Shown one piece after another: positions 36,567 to 46,558 of a stretch of DNA of 46,558 nt. Origin of the DNA: Cudoniella acicularis. Its lineage: Eukaryota; Ascomycota; Leotiomycetes; Helotiales; Helotiaceae. The position numbers were made by a program, and so were the translations under genes. The stretch's first letter is position 1, and each line of letters opens with the position of its first letter. The stretch lies in NCBI GenBank assembly GCA_013054445.1, contig JAAMPI010000265.1:1-46558 (forward strand). Direction: 5' to 3'. The notes under the pieces are model-generated. The model saw only the letters and a program-made list of their open reading frames with translations, ran no database searches and had not been told where the DNA came from.

Positions 36567-39500
36567 CCTCGGATTAAGGCGCCCGTTTCTGAACGGAGTA
36601 TGTACCCAAAACCTTTTTTGGGAAGCACTCAATTGACGAACTTGGGACCGTACGCGTCTTTTCCGTACTCTGTAGACACTAGATTGTTACTACTTCGGTA
36701 ATGGTTGTCAGGGATGCCGACGATCAAACGGTGTTTATTACTCGGTCCCCACTGTGGTGATTGGGGTCCGGTTGGAGAAAGTTTAATAAGAGTGGCTACT
36801 AGAAAGAGAAATTCGACCAGCTATGGGTCATTCGTTGGAGCTAATCTTGAATAAATCTCCGAACCTGATACGTAAGGATTGCTGATTTCACCGAAAGGGA
36901 AGCTCTCCGCGAGTCGTTCGCATTGGGATTTCTGTACAGTCGTAAAATTGGAGTTGGAGATGGTGCCACTTGGATGAGCTGGTGAGATTGTGAGTGGATC
37001 GCGTGCGATCCCGGCGCATAGGAGCCGAGCTATAGTTTTTGCGGGGGTTTCGAAAGAGAAATCCCAGGGGGGTAAAAGGGGGAGGGGTTGTAAAATCAAA
37101 TTTTAACGGCTCCGCGAGAGGGAGGGGAACTTCCTATCGTTATCGAGATTGTTTTCGGGTTCCGGGGTGGATTCTTTAATCTCCTGGGGAAACTTGAAAC
37201 TTCGCTTGTGGTGTCTGTGCATGGGATGGATGGAGCCGGTGGGAAGGGGGCCGGGCCGGGGTCCAAAAGCGGAGAAAACGCTGAGATGCAGATGAGATTG
37301 AGAGATAGAGTGCCTTATGTCGATCATTTTATCTCGTTATCACTCGTGATTTTAAAACTGCGGGATGCTGGCAGCGGGAATCCAGAGCTGAAGGACGGAG
37401 TATATTACGTTCCTTGAATGAGGATGCATCATATCTCGGACGTGGTATTATTACTCAGCGCAATAGCCACGGTAGACGGACCGATGATGAAAGCGTGCTG
37501 TTGACAATGGAGGCGTAGTTTAGATGCTGATGCTCGAGTTGGTGGGCAGGCTGGCGGGAACGGGAATCGGAAATTTCTCTCTCACATGGTGCGATGAGGA
37601 CGCCATCGCTATATCTTAAGACTTGTGTTATAGAAACAGGGACGGATTTGATATTGTGGTTTCCTCACGTGAGGAGCTGCCAAAATTTGATATGAATCCT
37701 CTAGGCTCTGACTGCCCGAAAGGGGAAGCTGAGTCCTGGTCCTTGTTGGCGTGTGACAAATGCGATGCTTCGAGAACTCCCGATGGGGTTTCCACAAGCC
37801 AAGGTACCGTTACACGGGTTGGGGTTACATAGGAAGGCTGGTAAGACAGCTCCCATTTGGCCGGACGCGAGAAAGACGTGCCGCGGATGCGCATTTAGAA
37901 GTGAGAGTTTGCAGGAAGGGTGGCACACTGGCAGATGCGGGTTGGAATCTGGAAATGAATTATTTTGGGAGGGGGTTTTTCCCCTTGAATATGCCGGTTG
38001 CGTTCTTGGGTTTTGACTGTTTTGGCGGCGGTTTTCGATATCCTTTTGGTTATGCCATATTAACATATTATGATACGTATCCTGCAGGGTTGGACTTATA
38101 CCCATAAAGCTCTAAGCTCCAAGAGAATAATAATGAAGGAATGCTACTGTCGCAGGCATCAAGAAGAGCGCTTCCGAAGGGAAGGGAATTAGCACCGATG
38201 CAGGCGCCACGAATTTTGGAAGGTGGTTGGTGCTTTCCAGCCAGATGCAAGCAGCAGGATTAGATTGTGAAGAAAAGGGAAAACTTGCATGCTGATGCAG
38301 ATGTTTAGATGAGGCCGCTGACGAATGAGCGACGTAGGAGAGGTTTCGCGGAAGCTGCGGTAAACTACTCTTTGCCACGAGAACCGTAACAAGGACGCTG
38401 TGGTGCAGTTGCCAATTGCGATCCCGGCTTCTAGATTTACATGAGGGGGAAGGGTGAACTGGCCCGACTAGCGCAGGTAGCGTTTCAAGTAAAGTCGCTC
38501 TTCATCTGATTTGTCCCTGTTTGTGTTGCCAACGATCTCGTTCCTGGATCCCAATTTAGTTCCAATACAAATTTTGATTTTGGAAAGTAGTTCCATGTAA
38601 GGTTCGCGTTGTTGGCATTTCTCGCACCACATGGCCATTCTTATGCCTGTAGAGATGTGAGCAATTAATACGGCCGAGCATATGCAGGTACTGTATTGAA
38701 GACGGGTTCGTAGTAAGGCTGCAGAATGCACATCGAGGATGCCAGGCTAAATGCTGTATGTGAGATTCTTCTGGTAAGCTGGTCGCTGTTGCAGTCGGTG
38801 AGAGCTCCGAATATCACCGAGCATGAGATCAACAGTGCAGGAACTTTGGCCAGGGTTCAAAGATGTGATGTACTGCAAGTCATCAAAACACAAGGATTTA
38901 GCCATGTGAAATTCAGTGAAGCGGCCGATCACTCTTGCAGGGATTCTTGCCTAAGGGAAAATAACATCAAATAAACTCCTGATATTCGTCTTAGTTGGGT
39001 GACGAATACGCTCTTTGGATGAGAGAATATGACGACGCGTCAATGCGGATGCTGAGGTTCGGAATTTTCCCAGGACATAAGCGACAAGGATTGAAGAAGA
39101 CCTTCCCAATGGGTCTTTTCGAATTCGAAGCTTAGGTCATTGGCTGTAAAACTTTCGGAAGCGGGCCAAACGGAAGCACTCTGATGCGTTGAAATGGCTA
39201 TTTCACCCAGGTGCAGATGCCCAGGAGTGGTGATAGGTTCGGCACTCACAGCTCGCACTTGATGTACAAGCAGAGCAAACGTTCTATTCTAGGCGCGAAT
39301 TCCCCAACCTGGGTGTGTGAAAATGGCTGCAGTAGGCTCCAACAACCAAGTTCGGTCGAGTTGGTGTCCGGCGAATTTATTTGGCCGTAAACAGTCGTGT
39401 GAGAATGCAGAGTCGTAGAATTTTGATGGGTTGAGGAGCTCTATTGGACTGTCATGCGGAGGCCTCCTTCGGGTTGTCCTGCTACACACTCGCTGGTTGC

Positions 39501-39951
39501 AGAATCTGGGCAATTACCGCCGGGTCAATGACAGCCAATACGTTCAAATGTGATACCCGCCTGCCATAGTCCACGGAACGACACTAAGCCTAGGCTGCTG
39601 GAGAAGTGACATCAGCCCCTGGGATCCGTCTCCTTCTAAATGTAGGTAGTAAAAGAGTTGGAAGCCTAGGAGGCGTGGAAGTGTCACAAGGAATCTGTCT
39701 GCGTGGTCAATGTGGCGTTATGCAAAAACCCGCCAATTGAACTAAGATGTGAAGTAATCATCGCGCTCCTTCTCGTATGTAACAAATAACGTAACCTGGG
39801 GTAATCGACCTTCGCACATTACTAAAGTTGTGAATAACTCGCCTTGACACTAGTCAAATCAACCAGTACCGCTCTGCGGCAAAAAATCGCGTTTGTGGAG
39901 AATCGACATTGGTGTATCTGTGTGTAAAACTTTAACTGAGTGGTCGCCAAT

Positions 39952-40861
39952 TTATACTTTTTGGTGACAGAATTGTCCGTTGATTTCAAAACAAGCCAGA
40001 ATAATGTCAAGTCCGTCATTCGATTTTGATTTCTCCTTCATGCCCACCTTCATTCCAATGTATTCCTCGCTTTGCTTCTCCAAATCTTCAGCTAAAAAGT
40101 CCGCAACGGCCTCATATTTCGTCGCGTACTTGACGATACTAAGATAGTAAACATCAAGATACGGTCCAATCAGCGGTATTTTGGCAAGGCACGAGCTTTC
40201 CCAGCCTGGCAAGGTAGTTGCGCCAACAAGCAGTTTATGAGAATTCGGAATTTCAAGAGTGTCGAATATGATCTGCTTGGGGTTCTCCGGAGACATCATG
40301 GCGACTGCAAGAAGTGACCAGTGAAGTTTTGTGGTCGGAATCCTTTCTACCAAATCACATGTTGCTTGATGCTGGTTTTTGGCAAGTTCAGGCCAGCTAA
40401 AATGCTTATTAGCAAGAGCATGCTAGATTTGACAGAGAAAATGAGCCAGGGACATACTAGTCTGACGAAGTGTAAGGGCTGTTGGGAATCTTGAGGATCA
40501 TTATGCCTGAGGTAATCCACACTCTCAATGGCTTGCCCCGCTCTGTGCCAACCGCAATAGCAGCATCAGACACAGCCTTCGCAATCTTCGGAAGCAGGAA
40601 TTCCTGCCATGGCAAAACAAGGTTTCCAGCAACATCAATGATTCCCTTAATATTATGGTCCAGAATCGCTTTCTTGAGGCCTTCCGCATCGGTTGCGTCG
40701 CCCACTACTATTTCCAGGCGCTCCATCATTGCTGGAGATGCCATGGCTCGCAGTTTCGCTGGATTTCGTATGTAAACGGTCAGAGTGTGGCCATGCGCAA
40801 GAAGCGCTGGTATGCATCGTCGTCCTAAGTTTCCAGTTCCGCCGAGTAAAAGGACGCGCAT
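39952..40861 (-). CDS. NmrA-like / atypical SDR NAD(P)-binding protein
   Basis: Two exons, 40458-40861 and 39952-40396, join to 282 aa. The 61-nt intron has donor GTATGT, branch GCTAAT and acceptor TTTTAG. The N-terminus MRVLLLGGTGNLGRR is the dinucleotide-binding GGxGxxG turn (residues 7-13), and VVGDATDAEGLKKAI is the usual acidic-turn/second-strand region. The exon join reads SDYWPELAKNQHQATCDLV…TKLHWSLL, typical of NmrA/isoflavone-reductase-like fungal proteins of 250-300 aa. No clear YxxxK catalytic pair is seen, so it may be a redox sensor or binding protein and not a reductase. The start at 40861 is preferred over the in-frame ATG at 40888 because the family usually begins at the first beta strand. 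The last ~20 residues look atypical. The gene lies on the same strand as the serine hydrolase gene, whose stop is 520 bp upstream of this start. Confidence 0.85.
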
Positions 40862-41380
40862 GTCGACTTCGAAGAGGGCTCCAAGCAAGTGTTTGATTGG
40901 ATCCTGGTACTGTTCTTCTTGAGTATGCGAAACTGCTTCATAACTCCTTCTGGCGAGGCCAGTGAGACTTTTGTAAAGAACCGCATTGCTGATGAACGCC
41001 GATGTCTTTGATATTCGGATGGCGGGATGGCTGGATCAGATGTCGTTGAAGTTCAAGATGGAGTCGAACAGCCGAAAGCGCTCTCGCTAAGACCGCGCTA
41101 GCGGCGTTCAACCCCTATTTCTGCCTCCTCGAACGCCGAACTCAATCCAGTGTTTCCACAACTACATAAAATCGAAAATAACTTCTTTAAATGAGACTAC
41201 CTGCAGGAAGCGCAGAATATTCTTGCACAAAATTTAGCATCTTTTGAATCTTTTTCTATTCTACCTCTGCCTCACCTCCATGGTCGATGCTTATCCTATT
41301 TTCACTCAAGCTACAGACTTCCGTGTACTGTAAGTCAGCCTGTAAGGAACTTACAGCACGCATAGACTTTCAGCAACCTT
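40862..41380. promoter_or_regulatory. 519-nt spacer between serine hydrolase and NmrA-like genes
   Basis: This must hold the 3' end of the hydrolase transcript and the promoter of the NmrA-like gene (both minus strand). A small GCGCTCTCGC…GCGGCGTTC GC-rich patch lies at 41078-41108. No other feature seen. Confidence 0.5.
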
Positions 41381-42864
41381 CTAAAGCACGCTACGCTTTG
41401 CGCTTTTTGATGCTCTGAGCTTCGTATACGTTGCAGCCTCAAATTCCGCGAACAACGTCAGAGTTTTTGGATCCATCGTGGGAACAAGCTGGCTGGCATA
41501 CATGCCACATACTCCTTCAGCTCTGTCAGCCCACCAAAAACAATTGGGAAGACCTGACCAGAACATCGTTCCCTTTCTTCGTCGACCCTCGATATCTTCC
41601 ATTACCACCATCCCTCCTAGCGCATAATCCAGCTTTGTCCCCTTTGGAAATGCACCAAATCCATCGTTAATTTCTTTGTATCTTGTAAGGCCTAGCATAT
41701 GAGAGCGCGAAGAAGGGCTGAGTTGCGGTTTGAAAAGTTCTGCCGCCACTTCTGACCCAAGCAGCTTTCCATCATCAGCGGTAATGCTTCGCAATATCTT
41801 AAGATATTCTGCTGGTCTTGCATGGCCACCAGCGCCCCCTGAATCATCAGGCATGTTTGGTGCCCAAACTTCATCTCCGGTCCAAGCCGCAGAGGCAGAA
41901 GGATAAGCCGGTGTTCCGAACATGTTCTCGCCACCGAGACGTTGGCTCATTTCAAGCATGGAAGAGCCCATTTTCGGGTCCTTTTCAGGATGGAATGAAA
42001 TATGTGTGATGCCAAGTGGTTTCCAGACGTATCTCTGCATATATGTGCCTAATGGCATGTCGTTTGCACTATCAGAATTAATTTCCGTACCGAGAAAAAA
42101 AGGGTTCTCTCACCGTTCTATCATAATTCCAGCCCAGTCCAATCCAGCTACTTTCATTAGTATATGTGGCTAATTTTCGGTTTTTAGAAAGTATACTGGA
42201 ATACTCCCAAAGTTCCCCTGGTTCAAATCTCAGAGGCGTGGTACAGCGATAAATTAAAGAGCCGTTCGTAAAATGGGCCTCTTCACCACGAAAACGTCTC
42301 CAACGTTGTAGCGCCGGGTCGAAAACATCGTACGCGAGGCCCGAAGTATGAGTCAGAAGTTGGCTATTGCAAGCTTTCATTAATAAAGGGCAATGCGGAA
42401 GATAAAGAGAAATTTCCAGAGGATTCATACCGGAGAGTGATGATTTTGGTAGCTTTCACCATAATCGGATTTTCAGTCCCTTTTCCAAACCCTTGCAAGA
42501 TCTCAATGTCCTTTAATTCAGGTAAGAGCCTAGTCACATCCTCATCAAGACTGAATTGACCCTTTTCAACACATTGCAGCGCAGCAATTGCTGTTATCAG
42601 CTTTGTGCATGAAGCGATCCAGAAAATATCATCTACTCTCAAGGGTATTTTGGGTTCCCCCTCCTTCAAAGACCGCACCCCGAATGCTTTCTCATACTTG
42701 AAATCTCCTAAAATGTCTCAGTGGCTTGCATCTTGATTTTATGGATTATCATTGGCCAAGTTACCTGAGGTGTCACCTACAACAAGAACCGCACCGGCGA
42801 TGTCTGACGAGGCCACTGCTGCTTCGAAACGATCCTCTAATGCAGTCATACTTACAGGACTCAT
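41381..42864 (-). CDS. LovD-like transesterase / class C beta-lactamase-family serine hydrolase
   Basis: Five exons: 42765-42864, 42431-42707, 42197-42363, 42114-42147, 41381-42068. They join to 421 aa with no frame error; introns are 45-67 nt with GT/AG ends, and exon 4 is only 34 nt. The nucleophile motif SCTK gives Ser66/Lys69 (SxxK), preceded by DDIFWIA. QLLTHTSGLAYDVF is the family's conserved turn. Tyr180 in WEYSTGLDWAG matches the catalytic Tyr of LovD-type enzymes (LovD itself: Ser76, Lys79, Tyr188, 413 aa). GGHARPAEYLKIL and WSGLPNCFWWADRAEGVCG are typical of the fungal acyltransferase/esterase branch. There is no signal peptide, so a cytosolic enzyme is expected. Family members hydrolyse esters or transfer acyl groups in secondary metabolism. 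No polyketide synthase is in the window, so the substrate is unknown. Confidence 0.93.
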
Positions 42865-45532
42865 GATCCGCTAGTGTCCCATCTCTAAGGATGTTTTCTG
42901 AGGACGAATGCGGGGTAATGATATGAGTGGGGAATGAGGTTGCTCAGGACCTCGGGAACCAATGTGATTTTAACTGATTTATCCAAATTAGGTATCGCCT
43001 CAACGCTAGGGATTAAAAACCATCACACTTTCCCAATTGAGGTGGCTTCATGATTCATTAGTAAAGACTTGAACAACTTTTCATTATTCATGATTAAGAC
43101 AGTGTTCATGTTTTGCTGCATTTAGGATTTTACTTTTGTGGCAGGTGAGGTATAGTATAAATCTGGCTGTCTCTATCCACACCTTTGCTAACCGTATCCT
43201 CAACATTCCACCCCTAGCGGCATAAATCAACTGGCATCGCACTTTCTAAAGAAGGTAGGGTTAATGACTTGATTTGGAAATGACGAGTGACCTCGCATGA
43301 AAGCTGCTGAAAAAGAGGCATTTTAAGCTCAAGAAGCATGTCGCTTCTTTTTGACCCGCTCAACAAGTGCAGGTTGCCACTAGCCCGCCCTATTGAACAA
43401 CTGTACATGCATGCTCAAGCATGGAGCGATGAGAGGCTGATTATGAGCTCATATTTTATAGGTGATCTTTCCTTCCGTTCTAGGGAATCCCCTGCTGATT
43501 TCTTCTGAGCTGAGCGTGTCATCAAAAACGGTAATCCCTTATTAATTTTGCTTCTTCTGTTCCTAGATGCCTTCCATTCCTTCCAGTTTGAAATTCCAAA
43601 TAACATACAGCACATATCGCAAACTCCTCTCCACCATCATCGCATGAAGTCCACAAAGACTTCACAAGACGGGGACACCGGGAAGTCTATCAATTCCCCG
43701 GGCCCGCAGCGCTCGACATACTTCCTTGGTACGAACCCTCACTCCCAAAGCGCGCCCAAACCAGCGATAGCTTGCACCAAGTCAAGATTTGAATGGGCGC
43801 TTAAAATCAAGCGATTCGTGCCTAGAAACAAGAATTCATCATAATGACGTGACTTTTCATCAGGAAGTGGGGCCAGCACGATTCGTGGATATCTTCAACC
43901 CAGAATCATGACATGCGCTGACTCGACCTTGAAATCGCGAAGTGCAACAAAATCTCTTGTGATTTCTGAAAATAGAAGTCTTTGAGATAGGTGGTGGGAT
44001 GGTTTGATTAAAAATGGAGTTTTTTTGCGAGGTCCCAAGGTTCGATGGAGGGGCAAAGTGGAGTGGAGATAAGATGGTGGAGAAATCCTTGGGGGTATCA
44101 CGATACTATCACAAGCCTCTGTCATCGATTTGATAAGACTGCAGATTTGGAGCGAGTTATGATCGGAAAGTTCGGGATTATAACTTTTCAAGCTCAGAGG
44201 GATATGAGTGTGTCCACAAATCTTTTGAGACTTTCAAGTTTCTAAGTTTCGACTTCAACGATTTCTTTTCCAAGTTAAACCTTGCCATTGCGTTAAATCC
44301 TTTTAAGTCACGAGAGTCAATATTCTCCATCAATTGGCAATCGCCAATCAACCGCGTATCGATATTTAGGCCATGATCAGTCTGGTCGTATTCGCCGTAC
44401 TGTACGATATTATTACTTGTTACCTTCAATGCTCCTTCAATTGTTTTTGTGGCAAAAATATTCGTCAGTGTGCGCTAATACTTTTGTAATAATTTAGCAC
44501 CGAGAAAGCGAAATCACTAAAGGGGTTTTGTAAAATTGATGATTCACTGAAGCAGTGTATACGGTAGATAAGCATATTCTTTGGAAGTCTTGCTACAGTT
44601 GTAAAGCAAAATGAAGACAAGGCGGTAGGCACTTTGTAACCGTTTTGTTCGATAATTAATTTTTGTAAGAGTGATCAGCGACTAGCTTAAAACAGGTTCA
44701 AGATGTGCGCTGACTTTGCCACTGACTGGATATTTATGGGATTTTGAAAATCCGAAGTGGGGAGATATGGTGCAGTGCGGGGACTTGAAGAATCCCGCCC
44801 CGAGTCAATGAGCAGTGATCATGAACAAATTAACAACAACACGCTCTTCATATTGGAGGTCTGGCTTGTTTATAATAGTCGAAATGGTGAAATGGACTGG
44901 ATGCACCCTTGCAGTAAAGTACTTTCTGTGGTGGGCTTGAATTCAGCTTTTATTCATATACATAGCTATTTATTCTAATTATTGTTTATTTTCCTCTTCT
45001 TTGCAGGCTAACTATTGAAATTCTGAGTATTTATCCCATCTTCTTTCTCCTTAGCCGGACAGGTTGAAAATGAGCATCGTTTTTCTTGCAGCTTAACTTG
45101 AGCAAAAACCGCAACATATCCCCTTATTCTCCGAATTTCATCTACTCTCCTTACTTTTCTCCCCTCAATATCGCGTACTTACTTAGCTGTCAGCAGGTGT
45201 GCAACTAGCGTCGCTCCCATCACGTGGAGTTCGCAAATCCATTCGCTTTGTAAGCTGCCTATAAGCTGCATATCACATCATAGACGACGATACGGCACGG
45301 ATCTGAATTTTATTCTTCTTATTGTTTCCTCTACCAGCGCAGAAACTTCGTTAATTTTAAATAAAATCGTTGTGTTTGTACAGTGTTTACAAATCAAGCT
45401 AGTTAACAGCTGCGCTTTCCCAGTGAGAGGGTGATCGGCACCCCTATCGTCTTCCCTCACTCCACATTCAAAGAGCAAACCAGAAATTTCGTTCACTGTT
45501 TTTCATCAATTTCACATTTAACAATCGACAAA
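42865..45532. other. 2.7 kb between hydrolase and nitrilase; divergent promoters, no gene seen
   Basis: The two flanking genes diverge, so both promoters lie here. The frames at 43548-43844 and minus 43895-44191 have no motif or conserved feel. 45120-45175 is CT-rich and 45500-45532 leads into the nitrilase start in CAAAATGG context. 44230-44700 is AT-rich. Confidence 0.5.
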
Positions 45533-46558
45533 ATGGCAGCCGAAACTCCCCAAGAAATAAGAGTAGCCGTCACACAAGCCGAGCCCATCTGGCTAGACCT
45601 TAACGCCACAGTAGCAAAAACCTGCAAACTGATCACCGAGGCCGCCTCTCACGAAGCAGCACTCATAACCTTTCCCGAATGCTGGATTCCTGGATATCCA
45701 ACCTGGATCTGGTACCCCCTCTTCCCCATCTCCGTTTCCCTTGCCCAAAAAAAAACTAACAAAAAACCCAGGGCAAGACCAATAGATTATGATCTCACCA
45801 CAAAACTCATGAAAAACTCTCTGAAAGTCGATAGCCCCCAAATGCGACAAATTTGTGCAGCAGCAAAGGAAAACAACATAGCAGTCTGCCTTGGCTTTTC
45901 TGAAAACGATAATAATTCTTTGTATATTGCTCAGGCGATTATTTCGCCAAAGGGGGAATTGAGTATGACGAGGAGGAAGATAAAGCCGACGCATATGGAG
46001 CGGACGGTTTTTGGGGATGCAGCTGGTGGGGAATCGTTGAGGAATACGGTGGCGGTAGAGGGTGTTGGTAGGGTATGTATCCTTTTGCTCTTTGTCAAGA
46101 GACTTCTTTTTTCGGGAATAAAAAATATCTTTTGGAGTTTGCTGGAATGTGAATATTAATGGGGAGAGGTGCACTGACGAGATTGTTGTTATAGGTAAGC
46201 GCTCTCGCATGCTGGGAGCACACGCAGCCGCTGCTGAAATACAACACGGCGCTGCAACATGCGAATGTGCATGTTGCGGCTTGGCCACCAGTATTTGAAC
46301 ATAAGCCTGGACCCGGGCTGTGGAGTATATCGAGGGAAGGTACGTTTCCCCTTCCCTTCTCCCCTTTTCTTTCACCGAAATACAGCAGCAACCCATCCGC
46401 GTGACACTTCCTCCGTCCCTCTCCCTTCCTTCACACAACCCTCACACCACAAATCCAAACTAACATCCAACCCCCTCAAATAGTGTCGATATACGCACAG
46501 GAGATGTAGTATCGTGAAGGAGACAAGTGATCTTTTTCCACTTGGAGCAGATGCACCC
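45533..46558 (+). CDS. nitrilase (carbon-nitrogen hydrolase), 3' end outside the window
   Basis: Exons 45533-45711, 45772-46072, 46195-46339, then a poorly resolved continuation. Nitrilases hydrolyse nitriles to carboxylic acids and ammonia in the cytosol. The first intron is 60 nt (GTACCC…CTAAC…CCCAG) and divisible by three, so the frame stays open across it; removing it restores [13 protein letters not shown], the usual family sequence. The catalytic triad is then Glu49 ([11 protein letters not shown]), Lys129 ([11 protein letters not shown]) and Cys166 ([15 protein letters not shown]), matching the usual E48/K130/C165 spacing. The second intron is 46073-46194. After GLWSISRE, a third intron (46340-46483; CTAAC and AAATAG) leads to only eight codons before TAG at about 46507, or another donor (GTAGTA at 46506). 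The usual YAIESQ segment is not seen. About 130 C-terminal residues are missing, either beyond the window or lost. Confidence 0.88.

Larger units (their letters stand above)
33582..39951. other. 6.4 kb gene-poor region
   Basis: After the 3' UTR of the Q/P-rich gene, no frame on either strand shows splice-joined coding or a known motif. Contents noted: a GCGATGC/GCGAAGC-rich patch at 34555-34630; a direct repeat of GTTTCTTAATTCGT at 34755 and about 34808 with CGTTTT repeats between; a 10-bp inverted repeat at 35592-35620; a 9-bp one at 36525-36566; and CGGAGTA-type motifs at 36594 and 37394. The frame at 37760-38107 is Gly/Arg-rich and unsupported. Confidence 0.5.

Noticed and set aside
42221..42236. 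GGTTCAAATCTC as a tRNA B box
   Set aside because: It lies within an exon of the serine hydrolase and has no A box upstream.
43548..43844. 98-aa plus-strand frame between hydrolase and nitrilase
   Set aside because: Begins in apparent promoter DNA, shows no motif or splice partner, and cannot be told from chance.
45593..46438. 281-aa minus-strand open frame over the nitrilase
   Set aside because: It is the antisense shadow of the nitrilase exons and introns. It has no motif, and the plus strand carries the complete catalytic triad and splice sites.

Overview
The window reads as nuclear DNA of a filamentous ascomycete (Pezizomycotina; a Leotiomycetes-type fungus is my best guess from the protein flavour, not proven). 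The signs are short spliceosomal introns of mostly 45-75 nt with GTRNGN donors, CTAAC/CTGAC-type branch sites and YAG acceptors, a UDP-galactopyranose mutase with Aspergillus-type residue numbering, a giant group X-type hybrid histidine kinase, and long AT-rich intergenic DNA. No bacterial-style operons, rRNA or CRISPR are present. Only seven protein genes are well supported in 46.6 kb, which is sparse for this group.

Layout. 1-1032: downstream flank. 1033-2451 (-): five-exon triose-phosphate-transporter-fold membrane protein, head to head across about 2.1 kb with 4525-6490 (+), a six-exon UDP-galactopyranose mutase. Together they look like the make-and-transport pair for galactofuranose (UDP-Galf made in the cytosol, then carried into the Golgi). 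7625-15719 (+): hybrid histidine kinase of about 2519 aa (pseudokinase, AAA-type ATPase, TPR-like region, GAF, HisKA, HATPase, receiver). It is interrupted by a single extra A in an A8 run and carries one unusually long intron.

15720-22870 has no convincing gene, but it contains a diverged tandem array. At least seven units of about 0.6-0.8 kb share a TTGCTGTCAAG core, a C-rich tail, and a TATA-like box a nearly constant 265-284 nt downstream of the core. 22871-24123 is a broken minus-strand reading frame bracketed by two near-identical 50-bp direct repeats exactly 1200 bp apart. 24124-31880 holds no supportable gene. It has a tRNA-like 5' half at 25.57 kb, a TACCTAGG palindrome cluster at 28.4 kb and GC-richer DNA in front of 31881-33581 (+), a Gln/Pro-rich protein with a nuclear localisation signal (probable transcription cofactor).

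33582-39951 is another gene-poor stretch with small perfect inverted repeats. The right end carries accessory metabolic genes: an NmrA-like NAD(P)-binding protein (39952-40861, -), a five-exon LovD/class C beta-lactamase-like serine hydrolase (41381-42864, -), and the 5' two thirds of a nitrilase (45533 to the window end, +).

Exon boundaries were worked out by hand from reading frame, splice consensus and remembered family motifs. No alignment or RNA evidence was available.
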